Part shown: positions 9,092-18,529 of the stretch, in pieces
Layout of the letters: the number at the start of each line of letters is the position of its first letter
How positions within the stretch are numbered: position 1 is the stretch's first letter
Notes under the pieces: generated by a model
What the model was told of the DNA's origin: nothing
The model's database searches: none
The model's input: only the letters and a program-made list of their open reading frames with translations
Program-made: the position numbers and the translations under genes
NCBI RefSeq assembly: GCF_030406325.1
Contig: NZ_JAUEQY010000039.1
Coordinates: 1-64,000, forward strand
Origin: Actinomadura sp. DC4
Lineage (GTDB): Bacteria > Actinomycetota > Actinomycetes > Streptosporangiales > Streptosporangiaceae
Length of the DNA: 64,000 nt
Reading direction: 5' to 3'

Positions 9092-9106
9092 TCCCGGTGA
9101 GTGGAA
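9092..9106 (+). promoter_or_regulatory. TCCCG-type palindrome upstream of hsaG
   Basis: TCCCGGTGAGTGGAA lies about 73 bases before the hsaG start. It matches the recurring imperfect palindrome found at eight other places in this window (consensus TCCCGNTGAGYGAGA). It is a weaker copy, with a G to A change in the right arm. Probable operator; the binding protein is not proven. Confidence 0.5.
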
Positions 9107-9178
9107 CTCCGGTCCCGCGCGCGTCCCCGGCTGGGTCAGGCTGAGGCTGCCGACCAGGGACGCTGTCAGGGAGCCGCG

Positions 9179-10144
9179 ATGAGCAAGACCAAGGTGGCCA
9201 TCATCGGGTCCGGCAACATCGGAACCGACCTGATGATCAAAGTGATACGCCTGTCGGAGACGCTGGAGATGGCCGCGATGGTGGGCATCGACCCGGACTC
9301 CGACGGGCTCGCCCGTGCCGCCCGGATGAACGTTCCGACGACCGCCGAGGGCGTCGACGGGCTGATCGCGATCGACGGGTTCGCCGACATCGAGATCATC
9401 TTCGACGCGACCTCGGCGAAGGCGCACGTCGCGAACGCCGAGCGGCTGGCCCCGTACGGCAAGCGGCTCGTCGACCTCACCCCGGCCGCGATCGGCCCGT
9501 ACGTCGTGCCGCCGGTCAACCTCGAGGAGCACCTGCGGCAGGACGCGCCCGACATCGACAACGTCAACATGGTCACCTGCGGCGGCCAGGCCACGATCCC
9601 GATGGTGTACGCGGTGTCCCGTGTCACACCGGTCCCGTACGCCGAGATCGTCGCCTCGATCGCCTCCAAGTCGGCCGGGCCCGGGACGCGGGCCAACATC
9701 GACGAGTTCACCGAGACCACCGCGGCGGCGGTCGCCGAGATCGGCGGCGCCGGCCGCGGCAAGGCCGTCATCGTCCTCAACCCGGCCGAGCCGCCGCTCA
9801 TCATGCGCGACACGATCTTCTGCCTCATCGGCGACGCCGACCACGAGGCGATCCGCGCCTCGGTCGCCGAGATGGCCGAGCGCGTACGGGAGTACGTCCC
9901 CGGCTACCGGCTCAAACAGCAGGTGCAGTTCACCCCGATCGCCGAGGGCGAGCCCGTGCGGGGGCTCCTGCCCGAGGGCGCGGGCCCGGTGAACACCAAG
10001 GTGACGGTGTTCCTCGAGGTCGAGGGCGCCGCGCACTACCTCCCCGCGTACGCGGGGAACCTCGACATCATGACCTCGGCCGCGCTGCGCACCGCCGAGA
10101 GCATCGCCCGCCGGGCGGACCGGCAGACGGAGGTGGCCCGGTGA
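9179..10144 (+). CDS. hsaG: Acetaldehyde/propanal dehydrogenase (acylating), HsaG
   Basis: A 321-residue acylating aldehyde dehydrogenase that turns the aldehyde released by HsaF into an acyl-CoA with NAD+. The Rossmann start is [20 protein letters not shown], and the catalytic Cys is in [11 protein letters not shown] (near residue 135). The ATG at 9179 is chosen because it begins the canonical [13 protein letters not shown]; the upstream extension of the frame is non-homologous. The stop overlaps the GTG of hsaF, matching the known channelling complex between the two enzymes. In steroid degradation it acts on propanal derived from the ring A fragment; the homologous MhpF acts on acetaldehyde. 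The assignment as Hsa rests on the surrounding steroid genes. Confidence 0.9.
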   Translation: MSKTKVAIIGSGNIGTDLMIKVIRLSETLEMAAMVGIDPDSDGLARAARMNVPTTAEGVDGLIAIDGFADIEIIFDATSAKAHVANAERLAPYGKRLVDLTPAAIGPYVVPPVNLEEHLRQDAPDIDNVNMVTCGGQATIPMVYAVSRVTPVPYAEIVASIASKSAGPGTRANIDEFTETTAAAVAEIGGAGRGKAVIVLNPAEPPLIMRDTIFCLIGDADHEAIRASVAEMAERVREYVPGYRLKQQVQFTPIAEGEPVRGLLPEGAGPVNTKVTVFLEVEGAAHYLPAYAGNLDIMTSAALRTAESIARRADRQTEVAR

Positions 10145-11157
10145 CCAGGGTCTACATCCAGGACGTCACCCTCCGGGACGGCATGCACGCCATCCGGCAC
10201 CGCATCAGCCCGCGCGACGTCGGGCGGATCGCGTCCGCCCTCGACCGCGCCGGCGTCGACGCGATCGAGGTCGCGCACGGCGACGGGCTGGCCGGCAGCA
10301 GCCTCAACTACGGCCCCGGCAGCAACACCGACTGGGAGTGGGTCCAGGCCGTCGCGGACAACGTCGAGAACGCCGTCATCACCACGCTGCTGCTGCCGGG
10401 GATCGGCACGATCGCCGAGCTGACGCGGGCGTACGCGCTGGGCGTCCGTTCGGTACGGGTGGCCACGCACTGCACCGAGGCCGACGTGTCCGCGCAGCAC
10501 ATCGCCAAGGCGCGCGAGCTGGGCATGGACGTCTCCGGTTTCTTGATGATGAGCCACATGGCCCCGGCCGCCGACCTCGCCGCGCAGGCGCGGCTGATGG
10601 AGTCCTACGGCGCGCACTGCGTCTACGTCACCGACTCGGGCGGCCGCCTGACCATGGACGGCGTACGAGAACGGATCCGCGCGTACCGCGACGTCCTGGA
10701 CCCCGCGACCCAGCTCGGCATCCACGCGCACCAGAACCTCTCGCTCGCCGTGGCCAACTCGGTGGTCGCGGTCGAGGAGGGCGTCACGCGCGTGGACGCG
10801 TCCCTGGCCGGGCACGGCGCCGGCGCCGGCAACTGCCCGATCGAGCCGTTCGTGGCGGTGGCCGACCTGCAGGGCTGGGAGCACGGCTGTGACGTCTTCG
10901 CGCTGCAGGACGCCGCGGACGACCTCGTACGGCCCCTGCAGGACCGGCCGGTGCGGGTGGACCGGGAGACGCTCACGCTCGGGTACGCCGGGGTGTACTC
11001 CAGCTTCCTCCGGCACGCCGAGAGCGCCGCCGAGCACTACGGCATCGACGTACGGCAGATCCTCCTGGAGGTGGGCCGGCGCGGCCTGGTCGGCGGGCAG
11101 GAGGACATGATCGTCGACATCGCGCTCGACCTGACCGCCGCGACCACGGGCCCATGA
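10141..11157 (+). CDS. hsaF: 4-hydroxy-2-oxoacid aldolase, HsaF
   Basis: A 338-residue class II pyruvate aldolase of the DmpG/MhpE/HsaF family. It splits 4-hydroxy-2-oxohexanoate (steroid pathway) into pyruvate and propanal. The metal and substrate site begins with [12 protein letters not shown] (Arg-Asp near residue 13). Metal-binding histidines are in [15 protein letters not shown] (near residue 200), and the C-terminal dehydrogenase-contacting region ([19 protein letters not shown]) is intact. GTG start overlaps the hsaG stop; the stop overlaps the next gene's ATG. Length equals the family norm. Confidence 0.92.
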   Translation: MTRVYIQDVTLRDGMHAIRHRISPRDVGRIASALDRAGVDAIEVAHGDGLAGSSLNYGPGSNTDWEWVQAVADNVENAVITTLLLPGIGTIAELTRAYALGVRSVRVATHCTEADVSAQHIAKARELGMDVSGFLMMSHMAPAADLAAQARLMESYGAHCVYVTDSGGRLTMDGVRERIRAYRDVLDPATQLGIHAHQNLSLAVANSVVAVEEGVTRVDASLAGHGAGAGNCPIEPFVAVADLQGWEHGCDVFALQDAADDLVRPLQDRPVRVDRETLTLGYAGVYSSFLRHAESAAEHYGIDVRQILLEVGRRGLVGGQEDMIVDIALDLTAATTGP

Positions 11158-12719
11158 CGGCTCTCACCCTGCCCGGCGTCCTGCGCGCGACGGCGGGCGC
11201 TCACCCGGACCGACAGGCGATCCTGGACGGCGAGGTCTCCCTGTCGTACGCGGACCTGCACGCCGAGGTCCGCACGACCGCCCGCGCGCTCATCGGGCTC
11301 GGCGTCGAGCCCGGCGACCGGGTCGGCATCTGGGCGCCGAACTCCTGGCGGTGGGCGGTCGCCGCGCTGGCCGTCACCTATGTCGGCGCGGTCCTCGTCC
11401 CGGTGAACAGCCGGTACACCGGGCACGAGACGGCCGACATCGCGCGCCGTACGCGGATGCGGGTCCTGTTCGCCGCTGACGGGTTCCTCGGCCGGAACCA
11501 GTTCGAGGAGCTCCTGAAGGCCGCGGCGGGCGAGGGCCCCGACGCCTCTCCCGTACCCGGCCTGCCCGACCTGACCGCCCTCGTACGCATCCCGTACGCC
11601 GGAGGGGCCGACGGCGTCCTGACGTACGCCGAGCTGCCCGGCCTGGCCGAGAGCGTGCCCCTCGCGGCGGTGGAGGCGCTCGCGGACGCCGTCGCGCCCG
11701 GCGACGACGCCGACATCCTGTTCACCTCCGGGACCACCGGGCGGAGCAAGGGCGCGCGCTCGGCGCACCGCCAGACGGTGAGCACCGCCCGCGCGTGGGC
11801 CGGGCACGGGCGGATGAGCGCGGAGGACCGGTACCTGATCGTCAACCCGTTCTTCCACAGCTTCGGGTACAAGGCGGGCATCCTGGTGTGCCTGCTGCAC
11901 GGCGCGGCGATGCTGCCCCAAGCCGTCTTCGACCTGCCCGAGACACTGCGGATGATCAACGAGGAGAAGGTCACGCTGCTCGCGGGCGCGCCGACCATCT
12001 TCCAGGCGCTGCTGGACGCTCCGGAGCGCGGCGACACCGGCTCCCTGCGGCTCGCGGTGACCGGCGCGACCATCGTCCCGGTCGCGCTGGTCGAGCGCAT
12101 GCAGGCCGAGCTCGGCTTCGACCTCGTGCTGACCGCGTACGGGCTCACCGAGGCCGTGGTCGCCACGATGTGCCGGCCCGGCGACCCCGACGCGCTCGTC
12201 GCCGGCAGCGTCGGCCGCGCGGTGGACGGCTACGAGCTGCGGATCGGCGCGCAGGACGAGGTGCTGCTGCGGAGCGAGAACGTCATGCTCGGCTACCTCG
12301 ACGACCCCGAGGCGACCGCGGCGGCGGTCGACGCGGACGGCTGGCTGCACACCGGCGACGTCGGCCGGGTGGACGAGCGGGGCTACCTCACCATCACCGA
12401 CCGGCTCAAGGACATGTTCATCACGGGCGGCTTCAACGTCTACCCGGCCGAGATCGAACAGGTGCTGGCCCGGCTGGACGGCGTGGTCGAGTCCGCCGCC
12501 ATCGGCGTCCCGGACGGGCGGCTCGGCGAGGTGGGCAAGGTGTTCGTCGTACGGCGCGGCGAGCTGTCCGAGGACGACGTGATCGCGCACTGCCGCGAGC
12601 GCCTCGCGCGCTTCAAGGTGCCACGTCAGGTGGCCTTCGTCGACGCGCTGCCGCGGAACCCGTCCGGCAAGGTGCTCAAGCGGAACCTCCGGCAGGACAC
12701 GGTTGAGGAGCAGGCATGA
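11154..12719 (+). CDS. fadD3: Acyl-CoA synthetase, FadD3-type (HIP-CoA ligase)
   Basis: A 521-residue AMP-forming ligase. The P-loop-like motif is [13 protein letters not shown] (near residue 195), the adenine-binding motif is TAYGLTE, the hinge is [20 protein letters not shown], and the C-terminal Lys is in [31 protein letters not shown] and overall shape fit mycobacterial FadD3, which activates the C/D-ring propanoate HIP with CoA and starts ring C/D breakdown. In mycobacteria fadD3 is in the KstR2 regulon. Here it sits in the hsaGF operon, translationally coupled on both sides. Another substrate cannot be excluded by eye. Confidence 0.75.
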   Translation: MTALTLPGVLRATAGAHPDRQAILDGEVSLSYADLHAEVRTTARALIGLGVEPGDRVGIWAPNSWRWAVAALAVTYVGAVLVPVNSRYTGHETADIARRTRMRVLFAADGFLGRNQFEELLKAAAGEGPDASPVPGLPDLTALVRIPYAGGADGVLTYAELPGLAESVPLAAVEALADAVAPGDDADILFTSGTTGRSKGARSAHRQTVSTARAWAGHGRMSAEDRYLIVNPFFHSFGYKAGILVCLLHGAAMLPQAVFDLPETLRMINEEKVTLLAGAPTIFQALLDAPERGDTGSLRLAVTGATIVPVALVERMQAELGFDLVLTAYGLTEAVVATMCRPGDPDALVAGSVGRAVDGYELRIGAQDEVLLRSENVMLGYLDDPEATAAAVDADGWLHTGDVGRVDERGYLTITDRLKDMFITGGFNVYPAEIEQVLARLDGVVESAAIGVPDGRLGEVGKVFVVRRGELSEDDVIAHCRERLARFKVPRQVAFVDALPRNPSGKVLKRNLRQDTVEEQA

Positions 12720-13564
12720 CCGAAGAACAGGTGGTCCTCTACGAGCGGCGCGGTCCCGTCGCGCTGGTGACCATGAACCGGCCGGGGTACGGCAACGCGC
12801 AGAACTCGGCGATGACCTACGCCCTGGACGCCGCCTTCACCCGCGCCGTCGACGACGACGAGGTCAAGGTCGTCGTCCTCGCCGGCAGCGGGAAGCACTT
12901 CAGCGGCGGCCACGACATCGGCACCCCCGGCCGTGACATCGACCGGTCGTTCGAGCGCAAGGCCGTGATCCACTGGGACCACGTCGACAAGGAGGGCGTC
13001 GAGTCCCGCTTCGCCCGCGAGTCCGAGGTCTACCTCGGCATGTGCCGCCGCTGGCGCGAGATCCCCAAACCGATGATCGCGATGGTCCACGGCGCCTGCA
13101 TCGCCGGCGGGCTCATGCTCGCCTGGGCGTGCGACTTCATCGTCGCCTCCGACGACGCGTTCTTCTCCGACCCGGTGGTGCGCATGGGCATCCCCGGTGT
13201 GGAGTACTTCGCGCACCCGTGGGTGATGAACCCGCGCGCCGCCAAGGAGTTCCTCTACACCGGCGACCGGGTCCCCGCCGAGCGGGCGCGCGAGCTGGGC
13301 ATGGTCAACCACGTCGTGCCGCGCGCGGACCTGGAGACCACGGTCCTGGGCATCGCGGAACGGATCGGCGCCATGCCGCGGCTCGGGCTGGCCCTCACGA
13401 AGAAGGCGGTGAACCAGGCCGAGGACCTGATGGGCATGCGCAGCGGGATGGACTCGGTCTTCGGCCTGCACCACGCCGCCCACGCCCACAACGCCGAGGT
13501 CGGCCGCGACTCCCTGGCCGGGATGGACGCCCGCGGCATGGCCGAGAAGAACGGCCGTACCTGA
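12716..13564 (+). CDS. Enoyl-CoA hydratase/isomerase family protein
   Basis: A 282-residue crotonase-fold protein, cytosolic. The oxyanion-hole segments are KHFSGGHDIG (near residue 65) and HGACIAGGLMLAWACD (near residue 124). An ordinary crotonase carries catalytic Glu at about positions 115 and 135 of its fold. Here the second Glu region reads FFSDPVVRMGIPGVEY, so classical hydratase chemistry is uncertain. The insert around 85-110 (SFERKAVIHWDHVDKEGVES) is longer than in EchA20. Last gene of the coupled hsaG-hsaF-fadD3 operon, so it presumably acts on a CoA thioester of the HIP branch. No specific Ech number is claimed. Confidence 0.8.
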   Translation: MTEEQVVLYERRGPVALVTMNRPGYGNAQNSAMTYALDAAFTRAVDDDEVKVVVLAGSGKHFSGGHDIGTPGRDIDRSFERKAVIHWDHVDKEGVESRFARESEVYLGMCRRWREIPKPMIAMVHGACIAGGLMLAWACDFIVASDDAFFSDPVVRMGIPGVEYFAHPWVMNPRAAKEFLYTGDRVPAERARELGMVNHVVPRADLETTVLGIAERIGAMPRLGLALTKKAVNQAEDLMGMRSGMDSVFGLHHAAHAHNAEVGRDSLAGMDARGMAEKNGRT

Positions 13565-13604
13565 GGGGTTCAGTCCGCGATGAGGCCCCGCCTCGACCCG
13601 GCTC

Positions 13605-14765
13605 CTAGACGAGGTTGTCCTCGACGGTGAAGCCGAACTCACCGCGGCCGTACATCGCCAGGGCGCGCTCGACGTCGTTGGCGACGTGCACGCCTCCCGC
13701 GTGGGCGTCGCGCCAGGCGCGTTCGATGGGGTTGCCGCGCTTCAGGGAGTTGCCGCCCGCGGTCTTGAACAGGATGTCGATGGCCTCGAGGGCGCGCTCG
13801 GTCCCGCGCACCTGGTCGCGGCGGGTGCGCAGCCGCAGCTCCATCGGGATCTCCTCGCCCGCGGCGGCGCAGGCGTACAGCTCGGCGACGTTGCGGTTGA
13901 GCTGCAGGATCGCCGCGTCGATCTCGGAGGCGGCGCGGGCCACGGCGACCTGGGCGAACTGGTCCTCGGCGAAACGGCCGCCGCCGACGCTGAGGCGGAT
14001 CCGGTCGCGCATCGCCGACAGGTACGCGTCGTAGCAGCCCGTCACCGCGCCGATCACCGGTGCGGTGACGGCCGAAGTGAAGATCGAGGCGAACGGCATG
14101 CGATACAGCGGGGCGGTGTTGACGCGCTGGCCCGGGCCGCGCAGGTGCGCCTGGTCGTGGTTGCGCAGGACGCGATGGTCCGGGACGAAGGCCCGCTCGA
14201 CCACGATGTCGTCGCTGGCGGTCCCGCGCAGCCCGATGACGTCCCAGACCTCCTCGATCGCGTAGTCCGCCCGCGGCACGAGGACCGTGACGAAGTCCCG
14301 GCCCCGCTCCCCCGTCGCCAGGCCGCCGAGCAGGGCCCATGAGGCGTGCCCGCAGCCGGAGGAGAAGCTCCAGTGGCCGGTCAGCTCGTACCCGCCCTCG
14401 GCCGCCGTCAGCCGGCCGGCCGGCGCGTACGAGGACGACACCAGCGTGTCCGGGTCCTCGCCCCACACCTCCCGCTGGGCCCGCTCGTCGAAGAGCGCGA
14501 GCTGCCACGGGTGGACGCCGAGCACGGAGGCGACCCACCCGGTGGAACCGCAGACCCCCGAGATCGCCCGGACGACCTCATAGAAGTGCACCGGGTCGCT
14601 CTCCGCGCCGCCGAAGCGCGCCGGCTGCAGCATCCGCAGCACGCCCGCGGCCGTGAGCTCCTTCATGGTCTCCCCGGCGACGGACCCGCTCGCGTCCGTC
14701 GCCGCCGCCCGCTCGGCGATGCCGGGCAGCAGCGGGCGTACTCGTTCCAGGACCTCGTTCGTCAT
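13605..14765 (-). CDS. HsaA-like flavin-dependent hydroxylase (paralogue 1)
   Basis: A 386-residue protein of the acyl-CoA-dehydrogenase-fold flavin monooxygenases (HsaA/HpaB-C1 group), which need FMNH2 from a separate reductase. Family landmarks: LQPARFGGAESDPVHFYEV, STGWVASVLGVHPWQLALFD, ELTGHWSFSSGCGHASWALL and NPIERAWRDAHAGGVHVAND. The ATG at 14765 starts MTNEVLERV, in register with true HsaA; the frame upstream is non-homologous. It shares a divergent promoter with kshA. It is less like mycobacterial HsaA than the copy at 20291, so it may take a different steroid phenol. A structural relative with another role is possible. Confidence 0.75.
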   Translation of the reverse strand: MTNEVLERVRPLLPGIAERAAATDASGSVAGETMKELTAAGVLRMLQPARFGGAESDPVHFYEVVRAISGVCGSTGWVASVLGVHPWQLALFDERAQREVWGEDPDTLVSSSYAPAGRLTAAEGGYELTGHWSFSSGCGHASWALLGGLATGERGRDFVTVLVPRADYAIEEVWDVIGLRGTASDDIVVERAFVPDHRVLRNHDQAHLRGPGQRVNTAPLYRMPFASIFTSAVTAPVIGAVTGCYDAYLSAMRDRIRLSVGGGRFAEDQFAQVAVARAASEIDAAILQLNRNVAELYACAAAGEEIPMELRLRTRRDQVRGTERALEAIDILFKTAGGNSLKRGNPIERAWRDAHAGGVHVANDVERALAMYGRGEFGFTVEDNLV

Positions 14766-14830
14766 ATCTCCGCTCCGTGAACGCGCGGAAGACTCATCGT
14801 GCTGCGAACCGGATCGGGCGGCGGGGGCGG

Positions 14831-14845
14831 TCCCGCCCAGTGGGA
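14831..14845. promoter_or_regulatory. TCCCG-type palindrome in the hsaA-like/kshA divergent promoter
   Basis: TCCCGCCCAGTGGGA, arms TCCC/GGGA, lies 43 bases before kshA and 66 before the divergent HsaA-like gene. Its reverse complement (TCCCACTGGGCGGGA) differs by one base from the site in front of hsaE. Placed between the two genes, it could control both. Confidence 0.55.
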
Positions 14846-14887
14846 CCTGGGGCCGGGCCCCGCGCTCGCGCCCGTAGCGTGCGGTAC

Positions 14888-16054
14888 ATGACCACAGCCC
14901 CCGAGAGCGGAGTCCGCGCGATCGAGGCCGCAGCGACACCCACACGCTTCGCACGCGGGTGGCACTGCCTGGGCCTGGCCGAGAGGTTCCGCGACGGAAA
15001 GCCGCATTCCATCCACGCCTTCGGGCAGAAGCTGGTCGTCTTCCAGGGCGGCGACGGCAGGCTCAACGTCCTCGATGCCTACTGCCGGCACATGGGCGGC
15101 GACCTGTCCCAGGGCACCGTCAAGGGCAACGAGATCGCCTGCCCCTTCCACGACTGGCGCTGGGGCGGCGACGGGCGGTGCAAGCAGATCCCCTACTCCC
15201 GCCGTGTGCCGCTGCGGGCTCGTACGGCGGCCTGGCCCACGCTCGACCAGGACGGCATGCTGTTCGTCTGGAACGACCCCGAGGGCAGACCTCCGCGCGA
15301 GGAGGAGGCCCTGCCGCGGATCGAGGGCGCGCTCGACGACGAGTGGACCGACTGGCTCTGGTACGAGACCGTCGTCGAGACGAACGTGCGCGAGGTCATC
15401 GACAACAACGCCGACATGGCGCACTTCTTCTACGTGCACCTGACGTTCCCGACCTACTTCAAGAACATCTTCGAGGGCCACATCGCGGCGCAGTACATGA
15501 ACGGGAAGGCCCGCGAGGACGCCCGTCCCCGTCTCCCCGAGGGCAGCCCGCAGCTGATCGGCAACTCCTCGGTGGCCGCCTACTACGGGCCCTCGTTCAT
15601 GACGGACGAGATCACCTACAACTACGACCGCATGGACGTCCGTACGACGCTCATCAACTGCCACTATCCGATCGACGCGAACTCCTTCGTCCTGCAGTAC
15701 GGGATCATCGTCAAGAAGCAGGACGGCCTGGACGAGGAGGCGGCAATGGAGGTCGCCAAGACCCAGGCGATGTACGTCAAGCGCGGTTTCGAGCAGGACG
15801 TCCAGATCTGGAAGAACAAGGCCCGCATCGACAACCCGCTGCTGTGCGAGGAGGACGGGCCGGTCTACCAGCTGCGGCGGTGGTACGAGCAGTTCTACGT
15901 CGACGTCGCCGACATCGAGCCGGAGATGGTGGAGCGGTTCGAGTACGAGCTCGACACCACCAGGCCGAACGAGGTGTGGGAGAAGCAGGTCCAGGACAAC
16001 CTCGCCGCCAAGGCGGCCGCGAAGGCCACCGAGGGCAAGGCCCCGGTCGCGTGA
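14888..16054 (+). CDS. kshA: 3-ketosteroid 9-alpha-hydroxylase, oxygenase component
   Basis: A 388-residue Rieske mononuclear-iron oxygenase. Together with KshB it 9-alpha-hydroxylates androsta-diene-dione-type steroids, which triggers ring B opening. The Rieske ligands are CRHMGG (near residue 66) and CPFHDWRWG (near 87). The mononuclear iron motif is DNNADMAHFFYVH (near 175), followed by long substrate-pocket beta strands. Length matches mycobacterial KshA (386). ATG at 14888 is chosen because it precedes conserved sequence closely and sits just after the divergent promoter. Its stop overlaps the GTG of the small downstream gene. Confidence 0.95.
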   Translation: MTTAPESGVRAIEAAATPTRFARGWHCLGLAERFRDGKPHSIHAFGQKLVVFQGGDGRLNVLDAYCRHMGGDLSQGTVKGNEIACPFHDWRWGGDGRCKQIPYSRRVPLRARTAAWPTLDQDGMLFVWNDPEGRPPREEEALPRIEGALDDEWTDWLWYETVVETNVREVIDNNADMAHFFYVHLTFPTYFKNIFEGHIAAQYMNGKAREDARPRLPEGSPQLIGNSSVAAYYGPSFMTDEITYNYDRMDVRTTLINCHYPIDANSFVLQYGIIVKKQDGLDEEAAMEVAKTQAMYVKRGFEQDVQIWKNKARIDNPLLCEEDGPVYQLRRWYEQFYVDVADIEPEMVERFEYELDTTRPNEVWEKQVQDNLAAKAAAKATEGKAPVA

Positions 16055-16377
16055 TCCGCTCCGACGAGCGGCTCGACGACCTGCCGATGACTCCGGTGGA
16101 GTGCCAGCGGTGCCGGGCCACCGTACGGGTCCGCAAGTCGAGCTGGCAGCAGACCAGCGTGCAGTGGGACGAGGCCGGGACCCGGGCCTGCCCGGAGCGG
16201 CGCTCGCCGGCGGACGCCGGCGGGCCCGTCCGCGAGGCCGACTTCTTCACCTGCGCCGGGCTGCGCGAGTCGATCGCCCAGGCCACCCTGTCGGGGGCGA
16301 TCCCGATGCCGGAGGGCTCAGTGGCGTACGGCGGCACGGCCGGCGCGGCGGCCGAAGAACGCGCCGTCCGCCAGTGA
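16051..16377 (+). CDS. Small cysteine-containing protein coupled to kshA
   Basis: A 108-residue protein (or 96 from the ATG at 16087). It has a CXXC (VECQRCRATV), a conserved-looking RKSSWQQTSVQWDEAGTRAC block, and a third/fourth Cys in RACPERR and FFTCAGLRESI. Similar short proteins near ksh/kstD genes in other actinomycetes are sometimes called ferredoxin, but I see no CX2CX2C cluster spacing, so a zinc-binding fold is as likely. GTG at 16051 overlaps the kshA stop, implying co-translation with the oxygenase. Its last 60 bases overlap the 3' end of the convergent flavoprotein gene. Function unknown; a KshA accessory role is inference from coupling. Confidence 0.65.
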   Translation: MIRSDERLDDLPMTPVECQRCRATVRVRKSSWQQTSVQWDEAGTRACPERRSPADAGGPVREADFFTCAGLRESIAQATLSGAIPMPEGSVAYGGTAGAAAEERAVRQ

Positions 16378-17778
16378 GGTGCCGCTGATGTAACCCGCGC
16401 CATGGATGCCCGAGCTCGCCCGGCCGGCCGCGTACAGGCCGCCGATCGCGACGCCCGAAACGTCCAGGACGGCGCCGTCCGTCGTGGTGCGCAGCCCGCC
16501 GAGGGTGAAACCCGAGACGCCGCCCGACGGGCTCTCGCCGCCGAAGCCGCGGTTCGGGTCGATCGCGGCGTACGGCGCCCGCAGCGGCCGCAGCCAGCGC
16601 CGGTTCTTGTGGAAGTAGGGGTCCTCGCCCTGCTCGGCGTGCCGGTTGTAGGTCGCGACCGCCGTCTCCAGCGAGCCGGGCGGCAGGCCGAGGTCCTTCT
16701 CCAGCCCGTGGAGGGTCTCGTCCGCGAACGCGGGGCGTACGTTCCACCGGTCGCGCTCGGGGATCTCGTCGTACCCCTGCTCGTCGACGATCACCCAGTA
16801 CGGCCGGGGCTGGTGGCGTACGGCGGCGGCGCTCGCCAGGCCGGGGTAGACGTCCTCGTTGATGAAGCGCCGGCCGAGGGCGTTCACCAGCATCCCGCGG
16901 CAGATCATCGCGGGCAGGAACGACGCGGCGATCTGGGTGACCGCCATCCCGCGCGTGGCCGCGCCGATCGCGAGGCCCATCGCGATGCCGCTGCCGTCGT
17001 CGAGCCCGGCGCTCACCTTTCCGTGGCCGAGCAGAACCGGCGCGTGGTCGGCGAGCATCTCCTCGTTGTCGACGAAACCGCCCGTGGTGAGGATGACCGC
17101 CCGGCGCGCCCGGTACGTCACCGGCTCGCCGTACCTGCGCGCGACCACGCCCACGACCCGCCCGCCGTCCAGGACGAGGCGGGAGGCGGCGGTGTCCGTG
17201 TGGTGCCGCGCGCCGGCCGCCGCCACCGCGGCGACCAGCTTCTCCATGAGCAGCCAGCCGCCGAAGGACTCGGTGGCCGGGCGGTGCCCGCGCGGCACGG
17301 GGCGGGCGACCTCGTCGTAGGGATGGGCGTTCTCGCCGAGCCACATCAGGCCGTCCTGGGTCGGCGGCATCCAGCTCTGGCCGTCGTAAAGACTCGGGTT
17401 GAAGGTCAGCCCGATCTCGAGGTACCACTCGAACAGCTCCAGGCTCCCGTCGCAGAACAGCCGGAGCTTGTCCTCATCGCTGCCCGGCCCGAGCGCCGCC
17501 CGCAGGAAGGCGAACATGTTGTCCGCGCTGTCGTCGTACCCGCAGGCGCGCTGCACCGGCGTGCCGCCGCCGAGGTAGAGCTCGCCGCCGGACATCGCCG
17601 CCGAGCCGCCCGGCCCGCCGGCGCGCTCCAGGACCAGCACGTCGGCGCCGGCCCGCGCGGCCTCCCACGCCGCGGCGCCTCCCGCGCACCCGAACCCGAC
17701 CACGAGCACGTCCGCCTCGTGATCGAAGGAGGCGATGTCGGCGGCCCGTACCGGAGCGAAGGAGCGCGCAGGGTCCAT
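16318..17778 (-). CDS. FAD-dependent dehydrogenase of the KstD/fumarate reductase superfamily
   Basis: A 486-residue flavoprotein. The N-terminal FAD-binding motif is VLVVGFGCAGGAAAWEAARA with the Glu-ending strand LVLERA. The SGGELYLGGGT segment, RRAVILTTGGFVDNEEML and the C-terminal FAD contact GLYAAGRASSGIHGAGYISG are also present. It lacks the YPGPGGTIG motif of true KstD (catalytic Tyr/Gly), ending instead with the FRD-like AGYISGTSLADGAFFGRRAG. It resembles mycobacterial Rv0785-type proteins. It may oxidise a steroid ring other than at C1-C2, but the substrate is not readable. It diverges from hsaB across two palindromes. Confidence 0.75.
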   Translation of the reverse strand: MDPARSFAPVRAADIASFDHEADVLVVGFGCAGGAAAWEAARAGADVLVLERAGGPGGSAAMSGGELYLGGGTPVQRACGYDDSADNMFAFLRAALGPGSDEDKLRLFCDGSLELFEWYLEIGLTFNPSLYDGQSWMPPTQDGLMWLGENAHPYDEVARPVPRGHRPATESFGGWLLMEKLVAAVAAAGARHHTDTAASRLVLDGGRVVGVVARRYGEPVTYRARRAVILTTGGFVDNEEMLADHAPVLLGHGKVSAGLDDGSGIAMGLAIGAATRGMAVTQIAASFLPAMICRGMLVNALGRRFINEDVYPGLASAAAVRHQPRPYWVIVDEQGYDEIPERDRWNVRPAFADETLHGLEKDLGLPPGSLETAVATYNRHAEQGEDPYFHKNRRWLRPLRAPYAAIDPNRGFGGESPSGGVSGFTLGGLRTTTDGAVLDVSGVAIGGLYAAGRASSGIHGAGYISGTSLADGAFFGRRAGRAAVRH

Positions 17779-17818
17779 GGCCGGAAAGTAGCGCGCTCTC
17801 CCGTCCGGCGCCCGCCGA

Positions 17819-17833
17819 TCCCGTTGAGCGAGA
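17819..17833. promoter_or_regulatory. TCCCG-type palindrome, copy proximal to the FAD dehydrogenase
   Basis: TCCCGTTGAGCGAGA, 41 bases before the minus-strand flavoprotein start. It matches the window-wide consensus TCCCGNTGAGYGAGA exactly. Confidence 0.6.
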
Positions 17834-17881
17834 TCCCCGCCCGGAGCCCGCGCACGCGCCCGGAGCCCGCTCGCGCGCGGG

Positions 17882-17896
17882 TTTCACTCATCGGGA
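17882..17896. promoter_or_regulatory. TCCCG-type palindrome, copy proximal to hsaB
   Basis: TTTCACTCATCGGGA on the plus strand, that is TCCCGATGAGTGAAA on the minus strand. It lies 67 bases before hsaB and 63 bases (centre to centre) from its sister copy at 17819, about six helical turns, in opposite orientation. Two copies in one divergent promoter would suit cooperative binding. Confidence 0.6.
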
Positions 17897-17962
17897 TGGG
17901 GCCGGGCCGCCCGTACGCCGCGTGTCTACGGTGCTCGCAGGAGCATGGACGGAGGCGGAGAC

Positions 17963-18514
17963 ATGAGCGTCACGACCTCGCCGGGTAAGGAGACCGGTCC
18001 GTCCCCGCAGGAGATGCGCCGGGCCATGGGCGCCTTCGCCAGCGGGGTGACGGTCGTCGCCGGCATCGACGGCGGCGAGCCGGTCGGCTTCGCGTGCCAG
18101 TCCTTCGCCAGCGTGTCCCTCGAACCGCCGCTGATCCTGTTCTGCGCCGACCACCGGGGCCGCTCCTGGCCCCGGATCCGCCCGGCGGGCCGGTTCAACG
18201 TCAGTGTGCTGGCCGAGGGCCAGGACGAGGTCTGCACGCGGTTCGGGTCCGGGCAGGGCCGCAAGTTCGAGGACCTCGCCTGGCACGCCTCGCCCTGGGG
18301 GACGCCGGTCATCGAGGGCGTGCTGCTGCGGGTGGAGTGCGTGGTCCACGACGTGCACGTCGCCGGCGACCACGACGTGGTGATCGGCCGCGTCCTCGCC
18401 GTCGACGCGCCCGGCGAGGAGGCCCAGCCGATGATCTTCTTCCGCGGCGGGTTCGGGCTCGGCCCCGCCGTCGCGGCGCCCGAGCTGTGGGGCTGGGGCG
18501 ACCACTGGGGCTGA
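17963..18514 (+). CDS. hsaB: Flavin reductase component of the 3-HSA hydroxylase, HsaB
   Basis: A 183-residue flavin reductase (HpaC/DIM6 family) that supplies reduced FMN to HsaA. Family landmarks: MRRAMGAFASGVTVVAG (near residue 16), CQSFASVSLEPPLILFCAD (FMN loop) and the terminal GFGLGP region. ATG at 17963 follows GGAGGCGGAGAC at good spacing; an ATG six codons upstream (17945) is possible, but its ribosome site is only one base away. It is the only reductase of this kind in the window and would have to serve all three HsaA-type oxygenases. It stands in its own transcription unit. Confidence 0.9.
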   Translation: MSVTTSPGKETGPSPQEMRRAMGAFASGVTVVAGIDGGEPVGFACQSFASVSLEPPLILFCADHRGRSWPRIRPAGRFNVSVLAEGQDEVCTRFGSGQGRKFEDLAWHASPWGTPVIEGVLLRVECVVHDVHVAGDHDVVIGRVLAVDAPGEEAQPMIFFRGGFGLGPAVAAPELWGWGDHWG

Positions 18515-18529
18515 CCGCCGCACCGGCCG

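Noticed and set aside
6641-10036. Very long minus-strand open frame opposite the GH3 and hsaG genes
   Set aside because: Low-complexity Arg/Gly/Asp/Val-rich translation typical of antisense frames in high-GC DNA; the plus-strand genes have clear domains.
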